From Siphonodentalium dalli (Eukaryota > Mollusca > Scaphopoda > Gadilida > Siphonodentaliidae): a stretch of 64,000 nt of DNA. The stretch is from the NCBI GenBank assembly GCA_032622095.1, contig CP136063.1, positions 146,249,379-146,313,378 of the forward strand, written 5' to 3'. The position numbers and the translations under genes are program-made. This document shows positions 35,848-48,195 of the stretch, piece by piece; position 1 is the first letter of the stretch; each line of letters starts with the position of its first letter. Under the pieces are notes generated by a model, which had not been told where the DNA came from, made no database searches, and saw only the letters and a list, made by a program, of their open reading frames with translations.

Positions 35848-38800
35848 GTCAGAGGGAAAAAACATTACGAGTTTTCATCATAAAAGCATTGAGTCTTATG
35901 TTCAATGTAGAGAGAAGCCACACTTTGGCTAGTTTATCTGGTATCCGGGTGTAAAAATATTGTAAAATATTATGTCCAATTCGTTTTGATAGGAATTTTC
36001 AGTGACCAAACTCCAAACTGGAGCTGAGTGTAGAGGCCAACACCAGAGTGCACCCGGTGCAGGGTTAAAAAAAATCCCGACGAGAACCTGAAGTAAACGA
36101 ATGAGGAAGAAGTTCCAACAAGAAAAGGCATCGTTTTTTTATGCAAAAAATGACATTTGTTCTGAGTGATTCTCGTAAACAAAACAAAATTGGTTTATTT
36201 GTTATTAAAATTATCCATACACGGAGCACTGTCATTAATAAGACAGTATTGTAGAATAAATGATTGTCGAACAATTGTGAAACGTAATTCCGAAAATTGG
36301 AAACACGTGATATTGCACGAAATTAGGAAACGGCACGTTGTCAGTCGCAATAAGGTAAAGAGAACATTCATTAAAAGTGAACAGATGAAAAATGCGACTT
36401 ATCTTGCGAACTAGAAGAAATTAAAGATACCGTATACTTACCTGTCATCTCGTTTATAGCAAAAGAACTCACATGATTGGTCGAAAGATGAACCTAATCG
36501 GGTTTGACCGTGCGCATACTGTAGGTACTTCGGACCGATGTTTAAAAACTTCTTCTAGAATCTTGCAAGCAAGAAATATATAACCATTAGTTCATTCAGT
36601 GTCCAAGATATCTTTGACGGAGATACTGAAGTTAAGCAATGGTGAGCTCATTAGGATGGGTAAACACATGGTAATTATGGTATGCCTCTCTCAGCGATTT
36701 GTGCTGTGTGAACTGAGATACACAGTTCAAACTCTCATGCTAGTATCAATGACATTCAATTCAAAAGAGAGAACCAACCACAACAATGCCCACTCAAAGC
36801 AATAAGACGAAAACCCCGTCGACAAACAGATGCACCCAACACAACACAAGCACAAACAACACTGGCCCCAATACCAATAATTTGACCAACTTACTGCATA
36901 TTGCTGGCTTACAACTTCCAAACAATGGATAACACAAGACTAGTGGTTAACCTTTCGGACTACAGCCTCGATAGCACCGAATCACTAGTTCTCTCCAAGG
37001 GCTTAACATTCTGCCCAACACAAAACAAAACCGACTCACACCAACTCAGAAAAGACTTGTCGATCTTTGCCCGAAGAGTTAAACTTAAAGCTCACTTCAA
37101 CGACAACGAAGTGAGACAACTCTCATTTGATCAACAACTGGAAATGAAATTCAACTTAAAAAGCACATGGACACCGAAAACCGGAAAAGACATATACCTG
37201 AACTTCTTCATGAAAGCACTCCAACATAAATTTAATAAAACCCCACACAACAATCTTTTTAAATGCAAAAACATCACTAAAGAGAAACAACTTGCAGTCA
37301 AGAAACCAAACATAATCATGACATTGTAATTAAAAATACCGACAAAGGCAGTGCTGTTGTTATCCAAACCACAAAGGATTACATAGCCGAAGACATAGAC
37401 AATTGAGCAACACTGAATTCTATTGCAAACAAACAGAAGACAATACACAACTTAACCACTATAAGGTCATCAAACTTCTAGATGAACTTCGTGCCATAGA
37501 TGAAATACTGGCCAAAGTTCATCTCGGACTAAAATCGATCGAGGTCAAAACACCCCGAATATACTTCCTCCCAAAAATCCACAAAACACTGGAAAAAGGA
37601 AAAGTCCCAGGTCGTCCTATCATCAGTGGAAACAATGGCCCCACTGAGAAAATTAGCAGCTTTGCAGACGAACACATCAAACCGTTTGTATCAAGCAATC
37701 CTAGCCACATACGCGACACTACCGATTTCATCAACAAAATCGAATCCATTAACAACCTACCAGAATGCTTTCTCCTGGTTACAATGGATGTCTGTAGTCT
37801 CTATACAAATATACCAAATCACAAGGATTTAGTCGCCATTTTGAAATGCCTAAAACGCCACCAACCCGAGTACAAACTCTTGAACACTAACATTATACGC
37901 TTAATTAAATGTGTCCTCCACAACAACATTTTCGAGTTCAAATTGTATGAACCGCAATGGGTACGAAATGTGCCCCAAGCGTGGCTAACATTTTCATGGG
38001 AGAACTGGAATCTAGAATGCTCAAAGAGGCACCATTCCAACCCCACACATATCTACGATACATCGACGACATCTTCATCATCTGGATTGACGGAGAATTA
38101 AAACTCAACAGATTCATCAAGTTCTGAAACCAATGGCACCGCACCATTAAATTCACAGCTGAACACTCTAACACAAAAGTTACATTCCTAGACACCAACG
38201 TCACAAGAACAGGCAACACACTCAATGTAGACCTATACACCAAGCCGACTGATACACACAGCTACGTCAGATATGACTCTTGTCATCCTAAGAACTGCCT
38301 CACGAGCACACCTTTTAGCCAGTTCCTACGACTTAAACGAATCTGCACCGGCCCAACACAACTCGACCTCCACGCCCAAGAAATGACCAAACATTTTTTG
38401 AATAGAGGATACCCCCAAAAACTGTTAACACAAGCGCTTGATAAAGTCAACACAATTGACCGCACACAAACGCTAAAATACAAACAGAAAAAGCCGACAG
38501 TGGGTTCAAAAAGAATTCAATTCGTAACCAATTACAATCCAGGCGGCTACAAGGATAACAACATCATCAAAGATTGTTGGCCCATACTCCAAATGTCTGA
38601 GAATCTACAACATCTATTCACAGAAAGCCCCATACTGGCTTTCAGAAGAAACCCAAACAGCAAAGACCTTTTGGTACGATCTAAACTACAGTACCCACCA
38701 GCAAAACCCCAAATTCAGAGCAAAACAATACCAAACTTCACGGAGCAATGCACCAACAAACAATGCTCCATATGCTCACATTTACCAAACACATCATGGT

Positions 38801-39001
38801 TCAAAAGTTCAAACACAGGAAAAAGATACCAGTGCAAACAATTCCACAATTGCAACACCCGCAATGTCATATATCTTCTTACTTGCAAACATCAATATGT
38901 AAGAGAAACCAAACGTCCTTTAAAAACAAGGATTAGGGATATCCAAAAATCGGCCCAAAAACCAGTCAGTACACACTTTACCCAAGGAGACCACAACATT
39001 A

Positions 39002-40713
39002 GGGGTCATCTCAAAACTCTAATCGGTACCGATTGACATTTACCGATTGTAATCAAGCCTTTTGAATCGGAAAAAAATCGGTAAGTCGGATAGCGTAATT
39101 ACGTTTAGAGCGTCATGAACGGAAAAATCGGTACCGATTCTACCGATCAATGCACGAGACGTCAAAAGAGGGAACGCCACAGTCGGTAAGACAATCGGTG
39201 AAATCGGTACCGATTGAGACGTTTAACGTTCGACTTTTGTTGCATGAAAGAGTGAACGCTGCAGTCGGTAAGACAATCGGTGAAATCGGTACTGATTGAG
39301 ACGTTTTACATTGTGTCGTCGTTGTAAGAAAGCAACACGCATCAGATCTGTCGTTGTTTACCCCAGAACAGAGATCATCGGGGATTCCCCCGGAAAAAAA
39401 TCCTATGACATTTACGACAATGCTGATATGGGACAATCAACTCTGTGGACTACATTTACTTTGCACGCGCTTAAACTAAAAAAATATATGTTCCAATGCG
39501 CGTCTTATATGAGATATATAATGACCATTATAAAATCCGCACATTGTGTGAATAATATTTTATTCAAAAATACAAATGGATTAATGTTAAATCTACGCTA
39601 AACAGTACTTTTTCGGCACTATTTTGACCAATTCTCTTGTATTCCTCCGCGCACATTTCGGAAGTTTGTTTTGCGCGCATTCTGTCATTTTTGAAGTCAA
39701 TATGACGTTTTCGAAGCCTTATCAACTTAATCAAGGTGAATCGACGCAGATCAAACAAAATTATTATTTATATTTTATTTTTTACAAAGACAAAAAGCCG
39801 TTCTGTCCTTTTGTTTGCAATTATAAATAGTAATCTAACAGACACTCGAAAGCATGTGTTTGTCAAAAAGTAAACAGATGCGAGGTACCTGGCATGTGCA
39901 GTGAGCCGACGATTTGCAGTATGTTTTCATATACTTATTCAATCAGTAATTTTGTTTCTAAGCATCGTGTGAATGGAACCGGTGTTCTGAAAAAAATGCA
40001 CGTGTTCTTAGATACTATTTGTTGCAGAACACCGGTCTTTCAAATTACCGATTGAATGAGTATAAGAAAACATGGATGCCGACGAGTCAAGAGTCGCTAC
40101 TCGCTAATGGTGAAAGCTCCGTTAATTTGGCATCCAGAACGATTTTATCGCTGCAGAGTTGTAGCTGAGTATGTTATTTATAGGAAACAGGCGACATATG
40201 CCCAGTATTTTGTGTTTAGTGTTTTTATTTGAGATATGTTTGTCCGGGAACCTGGTTAAGCCTGCATAACTTGAGTATATTATATTAGGATACCGATTTA
40301 TAAACTCGATTAAACCCTTATTTTTGGACTTTATGTCCAGTAACTGTGCCTATAGTATATATATATAATACAGGCCTACGTGGTACCGGTATTAACGAAA
40401 ACAAATACATAAACAAATTAAATCATGTGTTGCCAGACCAATAGTGAATTACTCAGGTGATGCGCCAATTAGCGACGTTATATTTGAGTATTGGTAACGT
40501 TCTGATCGGTAGATTCGGTACCGATTGTGACCATCACAAATTGACGTAATCGGAAAAATCGGTACCGATTTCACCGATTGACGCGTTGTTCAAAACGTCA
40601 TTTCTACGTTGTAATCGGTATTTTATCGGTAGAAATGACTTCCATAATGCGTTGTCTATCGGAAAAATCGGTGTTTTTGGCCATTTTACCGATTTTAGTT
40701 TTGAGATGACCCC
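39002..40713. mobile_element. PIF/Harbinger-like non-autonomous element inside the Penelope copy
   Basis: Perfect 17-bp terminal inverted repeats (GGGGTCATCTCAAAACT) and a TTA duplication (38999-39001, 40714-40716). Removing the insert restores the reading frame of the Penelope protein through ...GDHNI-SDLQYRV, so the limits are exact. Length 1712 bp. Both ends carry the palindrome AATCGGTACCGATT in several copies (near 39021, 39129, 39204 and 40558; diverged at 39284 and 40508), likely binding sites for a transposase or host factor (inference). No DDE transposase recognised. The 3-bp TTA duplication suits PIF/Harbinger. Confidence 0.85.
39948..40350. repeat. Shared block X, copy 1
   Basis: Homologous to 53969-54370 over about 400 bp. 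It contains a stem ACCGGTGTTCTG/CAGAACACCGGT with a loop of about 38 bases and a small ATG-initiated frame that is broken here (stop after about 12 codons) but open for 57 codons in the other copy. Confidence 0.7.
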
Positions 40714-40868
40714 TTAGTGACCTCCAATATCGTGTCATACAAGTTCTACACACGGACCCAGACATCGAGACAAATACTCGACGTTGGCAAAACATAGAAT
40801 ACAACTAGATGTTCCTACTCAGGACAATATATCCAGAGGGCATGAACAGGTCAGATACTTTATGGTGA

Positions 40869-41794
40869 ATAATATTAATCTCATGCTAGTAGTAGTGTCC
40901 TAATGGTGTTTCAAATTTTTCACAGCTTTTGGTGTTTCCATGTGCAAAAAAGAGACTTCACCCGCAATTAACTTACACCACTTATGCATTAAAATGGTTA
41001 CCTAACTGGGAGTTGATGGATATAGTCAATATGAAATCCTGATATGTGCACAATTTTGTTGCAATGCGTTATGATGGTGTAATCACACCTTGTGCAACAG
41101 GCTAAACAAGAAGTTGCACCTTGGGGTGCTGGCATACCCCCACAGGGTCAAATTTAAATGTGGGCAGGGCGGAAACCAAATTTAACAGGATAACTGGCAA
41201 AAATGGGCCAAATTTGAACTTGACCTAAATGTCCATGTGGGTAATACACATACGAAATTTGAAAAAAATCAGATAACTTAAACAAAAGTTATCATCTGGA
41301 AACCATATGGGGCAGATGGATGGACAGACAATTCTGATTTCTATAGTTTTTTTTTTCAGGGAACAGTAACAAAAAAAAGGAAAATTCCAAAATGGAAAAT
41401 ACAGACGTCATTGGGCATTTTTTTGAAAGCTGTCATAAAGGCAAAACCTCCATACCAAATTTCATGCTGAGATATCTGCCCTGACAGACAAAAAAAAACA
41501 ACAATAAACAAAGGATAACTCTGGAACTGAATACACGAACAACATCATTTTTGCGATGTTTAGCATGCACGGTTCATTGGCGCATTCCCACAATCATTTA
41601 ATATTCACGGATGATTAAATGTATTTTTAACTGAGGAAGTAAGTCTTATGGTTTTAATTCTGTAGACATACCTGAGCTGCTTATTCTTTGCAGAAATAGT
41701 TCCACCATACATAGACCGCTTGCAAGTGTACTATAATTAAAAACAGGACATTTTGGCTATTAGCAGTTGAGCTAAAAGCTTGAAGAAGCGGCAC
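40869..41794. repeat. 3' flank of Penelope copy and bivalve-type repeat
   Basis: 41090-41340 is a dispersed repeat (GTTGCACCTTGGGGTGCTGG, ATTTGAACTTGACC, GATGGATGGACAGAC). The rest is unassigned AT-rich DNA. Confidence 0.5.
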
Positions 41795-43485
41795 AACATT
41801 CCGAATGGTAGATCATGCCATGAATCTCTACTCTGTCTATAATGCCCATTAAGATCATATTCCACCAGTACAAAACCTTGGAACTTTTTGAAGGTTTGAC
41901 AGTGAACCTTATAAAGTCAAAACAAAAACGCAGGGAATATATTTCTTAGTTACTATCTTTCCTTAAGAATGTACAGTAAAACCTCTCTAAACCGAAAACC
42001 CTTCGGATCGGTCATTCTGTTCGGTTTAGAGAGGTGTTCGGTTTACAGAAAATCGCGCAACCATCGGAATATATTGCCGCCGGCAGTAAGAGTTATTGCG
42101 ACCAGAACAACTCCTTACTGATTAAATAAACTTTATTCAATAAGCTACCAAATAAAACATAAATTGCAATAGATAAAACATGTTATAATAAGACATATAC
42201 GTATAGATAACATATATGTATAGATAAACCAGGAAACACGGAAACAATAACTTTTATGGAGATTCACGGTTTTTAAAAATGTTGTTGACAGTAGATTTGA
42301 CATACTTGACACTGAGCTCTTGTGGTGTAGACTGGGAATATTTTATGTTTAATATTCTGGTCTCTATTCAACTCTGAGGTGTCATTTTCCCGACGGATCA
42401 TTAATTGTGATAAGTTGATTAAAACTGCGATGGTGACAATAAACCACCACTGTGAACTTTTGGGCGAATTAGTGTCCACTCCAGCACAATAACTGCTGTA
42501 AAAACAACGTGTCATTGCTCTAATTAACCGTGAAGTCACCATTGTTCAACCAATTTTACTGAGACAAAAGACCGCTAATTAAATTGGTTACGCTTATTCA
42601 ATAGTACGAAAGTACATTACCTGTGTGCACGCGCAGTCGGCTGGTATCGCTTTCGAAATTTATTTAGAATAAGATTAAATATAAATATGGCCATTTCTTG
42701 TTATTATCAGCCATTATATTCGTTTTAATTTTTCAACATTAAGCATATTGCGCTTAGAAACTATTTGTTTATTTGTTTTGACAATCGGTAAAAGCCGATG
42801 TTCAACTAAGAGGTACGATTAATATCCGATGGGCTATTATCGGCCGATGGCCGATTCCGATTCCGATTATCGGAACATCACTAACTCAAAAGCGGATACA
42901 TTCAAATCATTAACTGAATGCATTTGGCCTCTTCCATCACTTTCACCGTTCGGATTTTGGAGGTAAACATTATTGTATTTGATCACTTGTGGACTAATAA
43001 ACCAGTCCGGTATTCGGAGTACAGAGGTTTCGGATTACAGAGGTAATCATTAGTGACAATGCACTTGGTAAATTAGTGACCGAACAAGTTGTTTGGAGTG
43101 GAGAGGGATTCGGATTGTAGAGGGCCCGGTTTGGAGAGGTTTCACTGTAGGTGACTTTCCCAACTCAAACTTTGCATGCTTTTCTGTGACTTTTGTGATT
43201 AAATACCCAGGAGAAATGCCATAATTGTCAGTGTTGCAAAGCAAAATCTCTAAAAAATTAACTTAAATTGTGAAATTTTGAGTTGGGACCTTCACCTGCA
43301 GTGAAGTACATTATTATGGAACAGATAATAACTAAGAAATATATTCCCCGCGTTATTTTTTCGACTTTATAAGGTTCCCTGTCAAAACTTCAAAAAGTTC
43401 CAAGGTTTTGTCCTGGTGGAATATGATCTCTACGAGCGTTAGCCAGAGAAGAGTTTCATGGCATGATCTAGCCGAATGGCAACTA
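41795..43485. repeat. Long inverted repeat Y flanking a Tigger-like element
   Basis: 41795-41973 and 43305-43485 are reverse complements of each other (phrases 'GATCATATTCCACCAG', 'AAAACCTTGGAACTTTTTGA', 'GGGAATATATTTCTTAGTTA'). A third copy, direct, lies at 53788-53925. The spacer is mostly the Tigger-like element below. Confidence 0.75.
41974..43147. mobile_element. pogo/Tigger-like non-autonomous element
   Basis: Ends CAGTAAAACCTCTCTAAACC and GGTTTGGAGAGGTTTCACTG are inverted repeats, flanked by TA on both sides (41972-41973, 43148-43149), as in the Tc1/mariner-pogo superfamily. 1174 bp, no transposase frame. Internal extra copies of the 'TTCGGTTTAGAGAGGT' motif near the left end and of 'TTCGGATTACAGAGG' near the right end form subterminal repeats. 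Confidence 0.75.
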
Positions 43486-45803
43486 CAGAGAATTGGAGAA
43501 TTGGCTCATCATTCAAGACTTTTCAAATTAGCATTGACGAATCTCAGTCTGGAATAACCATGCCTATCCAGTTACTTCCTAGTTATTGTTGCTAGCTCTA
43601 ACAAACAATGGTGACTTTACTTTCCGCAGAGCATAAAGCACACCATGTAAGGTGTGTTTTAACCTTGGTAAAAGTCAAACTCAAAATTCCCAAAATTAGT
43701 GTTATTTGAAGTCGAATGTTAAGATAAAAATTATAAGTTATTGACACGGTTCATAAGCATGTTTGACAGTCGAAATAGTAGGCAATCGATTATGTTTTTT
43801 GAAAATTAATTGTGCCGCAAGTATTTTTTTATGTGAAGTGTTTTTTTAATTGCATGAAACTGTTACACTGCAGTAATATTGATTTCAAATGAAAGCTGAA
43901 AACAAACCAAAACTTCAATTGCGTTTGCTATTCACACTTTTATCAAATTTAGAGAATTATACAAGTAGTTCCAAAAGTATATGCCATATAGAAAGGGTAG
44001 ATGCCATGCTAACCTGTTGGTTCTTCTGCGAACGTTTCACTGAATTATTGTTGCTACTATATGACATCAAGTTACTGACTTCATTATCGGCTTTTTTTCT
44101 TTTGTGTATGTTATTGACGGCTAAGTATAGATGTGGAATTAAAAAGACCACTATTTGATAATCCTTTGCATCCAGTCTAAAAGTTGTCCATGCATTTAAA
44201 AAAAATGTGGGCTAGTGGAGTTACGGGAAGCAGATATGTATATTATATTTATTTTTCCACCTTTTGATCCGAATGCCTGAAGGAGTATTGATATCAAGGT
44301 GGCAGATATTAACATTGCTTCGATATTGAAGTTATAATGGCCTCTGTTGAACAGTTTGATTCAAAGTAAATATCGTTCTTTCTTTGCTATCGGCTTCGGA
44401 AATGGCCAAAAATCAGTTGGTTTTGCACTCAAATCTGGCTGCTTTTTAAAAATCTAACGACTGTCACTTTTACACGATGCATACACATACCAAGGCATCT
44501 TTGAAAATCTGGGAAGTAAGTTATATAATCGTGTTAAACCAAGTTTTAAACAACATGTAAATATACCATCAGAAGCTTCTTTGTTTAGGAAGTAATTGGC
44601 CTTGAACATCGTTTGCCATACATAACACAATTGGTCAGTTACTGCTGTCTGTCAACAGTCTTGAGATTTGTCAATTGCTAATGAAAGGTAAACCATTGGG
44701 GGGAGCCTGGATTACTTTCCATACAATACAATGTCAATATCCAATAATATTAGTTTAAAATTACTCTGACTACATGCACCCCTGTGGGGCCTCCATTGAA
44801 TTTCACAGTAATGAATCTAAAATGAAAGTATCAATGACACTACAGCTAAACTTGGGGAGCGTTAATTTTATGCTGAGCAGTCAATGGCTGTCAATAGCAG
44901 ACCTGTTTACTTTAAAATGGAAATTGGGAGATTTGTCCTCAGAAATAGAGAGATTTAGTGAAAAATAGGGAGATTTTTTTCGATGTCAGTTCATGGAAAA
45001 AAATTATAATTTTCATTTGAATGTCATTATGGTGTTTGCTGCATTGGGTTTGTATCTGCCATAATTAACAGCCTTGACACAGTGTCTCTAAAATCATGGA
45101 AACATTGGGAATAAATTACGATTTTCCAGTTACGCATCACGTTTTATTTGCCATCAAAACAAGGGGTACAAGGGGAGATGGGTCCAATATTTTATTATAA
45201 TTGTCCCGCCAAGCCTTGTTCCACGATATACCAGACAACTGGACACACTGTAACATATTTACCATGTCAAGATATGTTAACTGCATCACAAAATTGAATA
45301 AACAACGATTGCGTTTTGAGTGAAAATACTAATGCTGTAAAATTACACCCCGACCGTGCAGATCCGCATTAAATCTAATAACATATTCGGGTTTATCAAA
45401 GGGGTATGAGCAGGGACGTACCAAAAGGGTGTGGTGTGGGGGATGTCTCACTCCCCCTAATGAAGACCATAATTTTCAATAGCTGGAAATTTCATGACTC
45501 AAATTCCAATATTTGGAAAATAAAAGTAACAAGTAAATCGAATGATCTAAGTGTTTCAATCAGAGTTTGGGATTTTCCAACTCCGAATTTGTGCAGATTG
45601 TTTATTTTCCTACTCGGAATTCCAATTCTAAATATTCGTCACTGATTTTCCAAATCTGGAATTGCGAAATGTGTTTTGTACTACTGCCAATAACAGAGGA
45701 GATCGTTTACTCATACAATTCTACGTCAAATTTAGCAAATAATAAAAATTGTATGCATTTCAATAAAGTAACTGTTTCAATGCTGAGTTAGTGAGTGCTA
45801 CAT
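43486..45803. other. Unassigned AT-rich region
   Basis: No gene or TE terminus established. 44895-44985 is an inverted, diverged copy of the 'GTTTACTTT...GGGAGATTT' module seen in the 3.6-kb units. Frames up to 89 codons have no domain. Confidence 0.4.
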
Positions 45804-46334
45804 ACGAGCTAATGTTTTTGAAAATAACAAATAATTAAGGGAAAGTGTTTTTTCTGTTTATAAAATTTTAACCCTTTTATATTACTACTGCAACTACTGC
45901 CAGTGCTGGGCCATCAGGAGTGCCGGAAGAGGGGGCAGCTGACCCCCCTGCCCTTGACCAAGGGGGGGCGATCGGGGGCAGGACTTGCCCTTTTTCTGGA
46001 GACAGAAAATGCTTTTTGTGTTTAATCTCATGTTTTTATAGCAAAATGTGACTTTTTTGGTCCAAATACCACCAATTTCACAAGGAATATTAATTTTTTG
46101 TCAATTTTATCACAAAACGGCCATAAAAACCGACAAATACCTTTAAAATACGGATTTATGCCACAATGGATTTATTGTTATTTTCCCGAGTTTGCGGAGA
46201 AAATGCCCTTTTTTGCGGAATAGTGCCCTTTTTGTAGGCTCTGCCCCCCCCCTGCCCTTGGATGCTTCTGGCGCCCCTGTGGGCCATCATGGGGATTCAT
46301 GGAGACTTTGTTATTTTCAAAAACATTAGCTCGT
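45804..46334. repeat. Fold-back with perfect 28-bp arms
   Basis: 45804-45831 (ACGAGCTAATG ... AATAACAAA) is a perfect reverse complement of 46307-46334. The interior holds a hAT MITE. No clear target duplication. Confidence 0.75.
45915..46279. mobile_element. hAT MITE
   Basis: Ends CAGGAGTGCCGGAAG and CTTCTGGCGCCCCTG are inverted and the 8-bp sequence TGGGCCAT flanks both (45907-45914, 46280-46287). Subterminal 'GGGGGCAG/CTGCCCTT' and 'TGCCCTTTTT' repeats. 365 bp, non-coding. Confidence 0.85.
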
Positions 46335-47961
46335 GGCAAACTGGCATAATGGTAATGTATGATTTGCAATTGTAGTTTGTACAGAAATTCTTGTTGATGT
46401 TAATACACAGTCATTTGAGTAAATAAATTCCAGTAATGCTCATTACCTGAACACCTATATGAAATTGAAAGCAAAGCATTTCCTTCAAATTCAGACTGGT
46501 ATGATTTACCAACCATAGATACATGGTCACTAGTCTATAAGTAATGTCAAACCTCAATATCTTTTCTGATGAAAGCTTTAACAATATAACAAGCATTCAC
46601 CATGCATACTTGATACCATTGTGTGAGTTAAAACTTGTGACTCCTTGGAATTTGAATACATGTATTAATTCATATTCGTTCCTCAACCATATTCTGATTA
46701 ATATCATGTATTATGCACTGCATGCAGAGTACTTAATACATAAAACGTGGATCAACGCTCTGTCATTCTTGTTACTAGTGTCTATATTTACATGGTCAGT
46801 CCATACAGAACATATAGAAACCCAAATTATTAAGCTAGGAAGCCAATATTGGAATTTCGCATTACTCAAAACCAAATCCTATAAAGTTGGAAATTTTATG
46901 AGACCAAATCCTATATAGTTGGAAATTTTATGGTTTGACCCCCCTCAGTTGAAACCCCCTAGGAATGTCCCTGGGTATGAGGTACAGACCTAAGGTATAT
47001 ACTCAGGAAACAACAAAACCCGCTTCCAGCATCTAATGTATAATGGGGAAAATTGAGAAGGCAAAATTTGGTTTCCCAATCCAGATTGTTGCCTTAATAT
47101 GACCCTATGAATATTCACTAACTGGAAGTTGGCAGTTTAGAATAATTTTATAGATCATTCCTAGTCTGCCCTTCTGCCTTTAACTTGTTACTGAGAATGT
47201 GTGACAACATTGCTTATAACTTTTTATTAATTTTTTTCATCGAATGGCAATTATTGATAAAATATGGGCCAATGAGCGATAAATAAAAGTGTAATATTTG
47301 CAGTACATGTGGTAAATCGATTATCCTGTAAAAATTCTCAAACAGCGAGCGCTGGAAAATGGACATGTGCAACATTTAAAAAATTCCGGGTAGGCCATAA
47401 GTATGAACACAACCTATTAAAAAATATTTTTGGCTTGCAGAAACGATATTTGTATGTTGAAAATTTACAGAAAGACGATTAATTTAACACAATTCTAATC
47501 AGCCCTTAGCCGGTCTATTGCACATCGACCCATAAACAATTAATGTGACCGCTTTTATTCAATGGATGTATAAACCATGCATGTTTTTGTTTTGTTATAT
47601 ATCCAAACAGTACTTTATGAACATTGCCACAAAAAAGTGAATCCCAGGTTGTGAACTTGGGATTAATGTCTTTGTGTTTGTAACCATCATATTAATTAAA
47701 AGAACCCTATAATAAATTTGCATTTTATTTGAATTGATGTCTCAGAGTTAAAAGCGAAAATGCAAGACGAAATATTTTCCGGCTATTACTCGGGAACCGT
47801 CCAGAGCTACGCCATCGTAGGATATTCGTTGGATTCATGGAATAATACTCTTTCAAAAGATATACGATACCACCCGATCTATAGTATAGTATTGTTTCAA
47901 ACATAGTTGAAATCGGAATATTTCTTCGAATCATCCCGAAAAATAATGCGACATCACATTA
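46335..47961. other. Unassigned AT-rich region
   Basis: A 124-codon plus frame (46544-46918) and a 69-codon minus frame (47725-47934) have no recognisable domain or splice context. 46860-46930 contains a doubled 'CCTATA-AGTTGGAAATTTTA'. Confidence 0.4.
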
Positions 47962-48195
47962 GGGACCTTGTCAAATTACAAGCGGAAATTCCGCCGGAGA
48001 ACAGAGTTTTTTCCTCCGCTCTCCGCTAAAAACTCCGTTCTCCGCTTGTGTAATTTTAACGCACACAGGAGTTTTTCCTCCGCTGTAAACTCCGGTAGTA
48101 ATTACAGCTAACTCCGTTCAAATTGGCAGAAACTCCGATGAAACCAGAGCTGTAACTCCGCTGTGGCGAGAGCGGTACCAAACTCCTCTGTTAGG

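Larger units (their letters stand above)
31455..36610. mobile_element. Large terminal-inverted-repeat element B (5.16 kb)
   Basis: 31455-31649 (TATCTTGGACACTGAATGAA ... TCTAGAAGAAG ... AAACGAGATGACAAGTAAG) is found inverted at 36417-36610, arms about 195 bp. Interior features: a C homopolymer, a piggyBac-like MITE (32860-33188), GC-richer cassettes at 33690-33920 and 34320-35460, and a hAT-like MITE (about 35463-35847). No transposase recognised and no target duplication seen. Its extra internal copies of the CTTGGACACTG end (31717-31825) imply rearrangement or repeated insertion of related ends. Confidence 0.65.
36925..40868 (+). pseudogene. Penelope-like retroelement polyprotein (RT + GIY-YIG), interrupted
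   Basis: Single protein of the Penelope type: an N-terminal NLSDYSLDSTESLVLSKGL block, then YFLPKIHK and PGRPIIS (37560-37625), the RT motif TMDVCSLYTNIP (37785), MGTKCAPS (from 37957), catalytic YIDD (38059-38070), YTKPTDTHSYVRYDSCHPKN (38240s), a C-x4-C-x2-C segment (near 38743-38781) and a GIY-YIG-like block NVIYLLTCKHQYVRETKRPL (38863). It then continues beyond an inserted element to LLRTIYPEGMN (40812-40845). RT copies RNA and GIY-YIG nicks the target (family knowledge). The copy is dead: frameshifts near 37312, 37400 and 37950, a TGA at 38125, a TAG at 40806 and a 1.7-kb insertion at 39002. QYVRET replaces the usual QYVGET. Confidence 0.9.

Noticed and set aside
38125-38127. TGA in the Penelope RT as a selenocysteine codon
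   Set aside because: The copy has frameshifts and another stop, and no selenocysteine insertion element is evident; ordinary decay is simpler.
46544-46918. 124-codon plus frame
   Set aside because: AT-rich, no domain, no splice sites or neighbouring exons.
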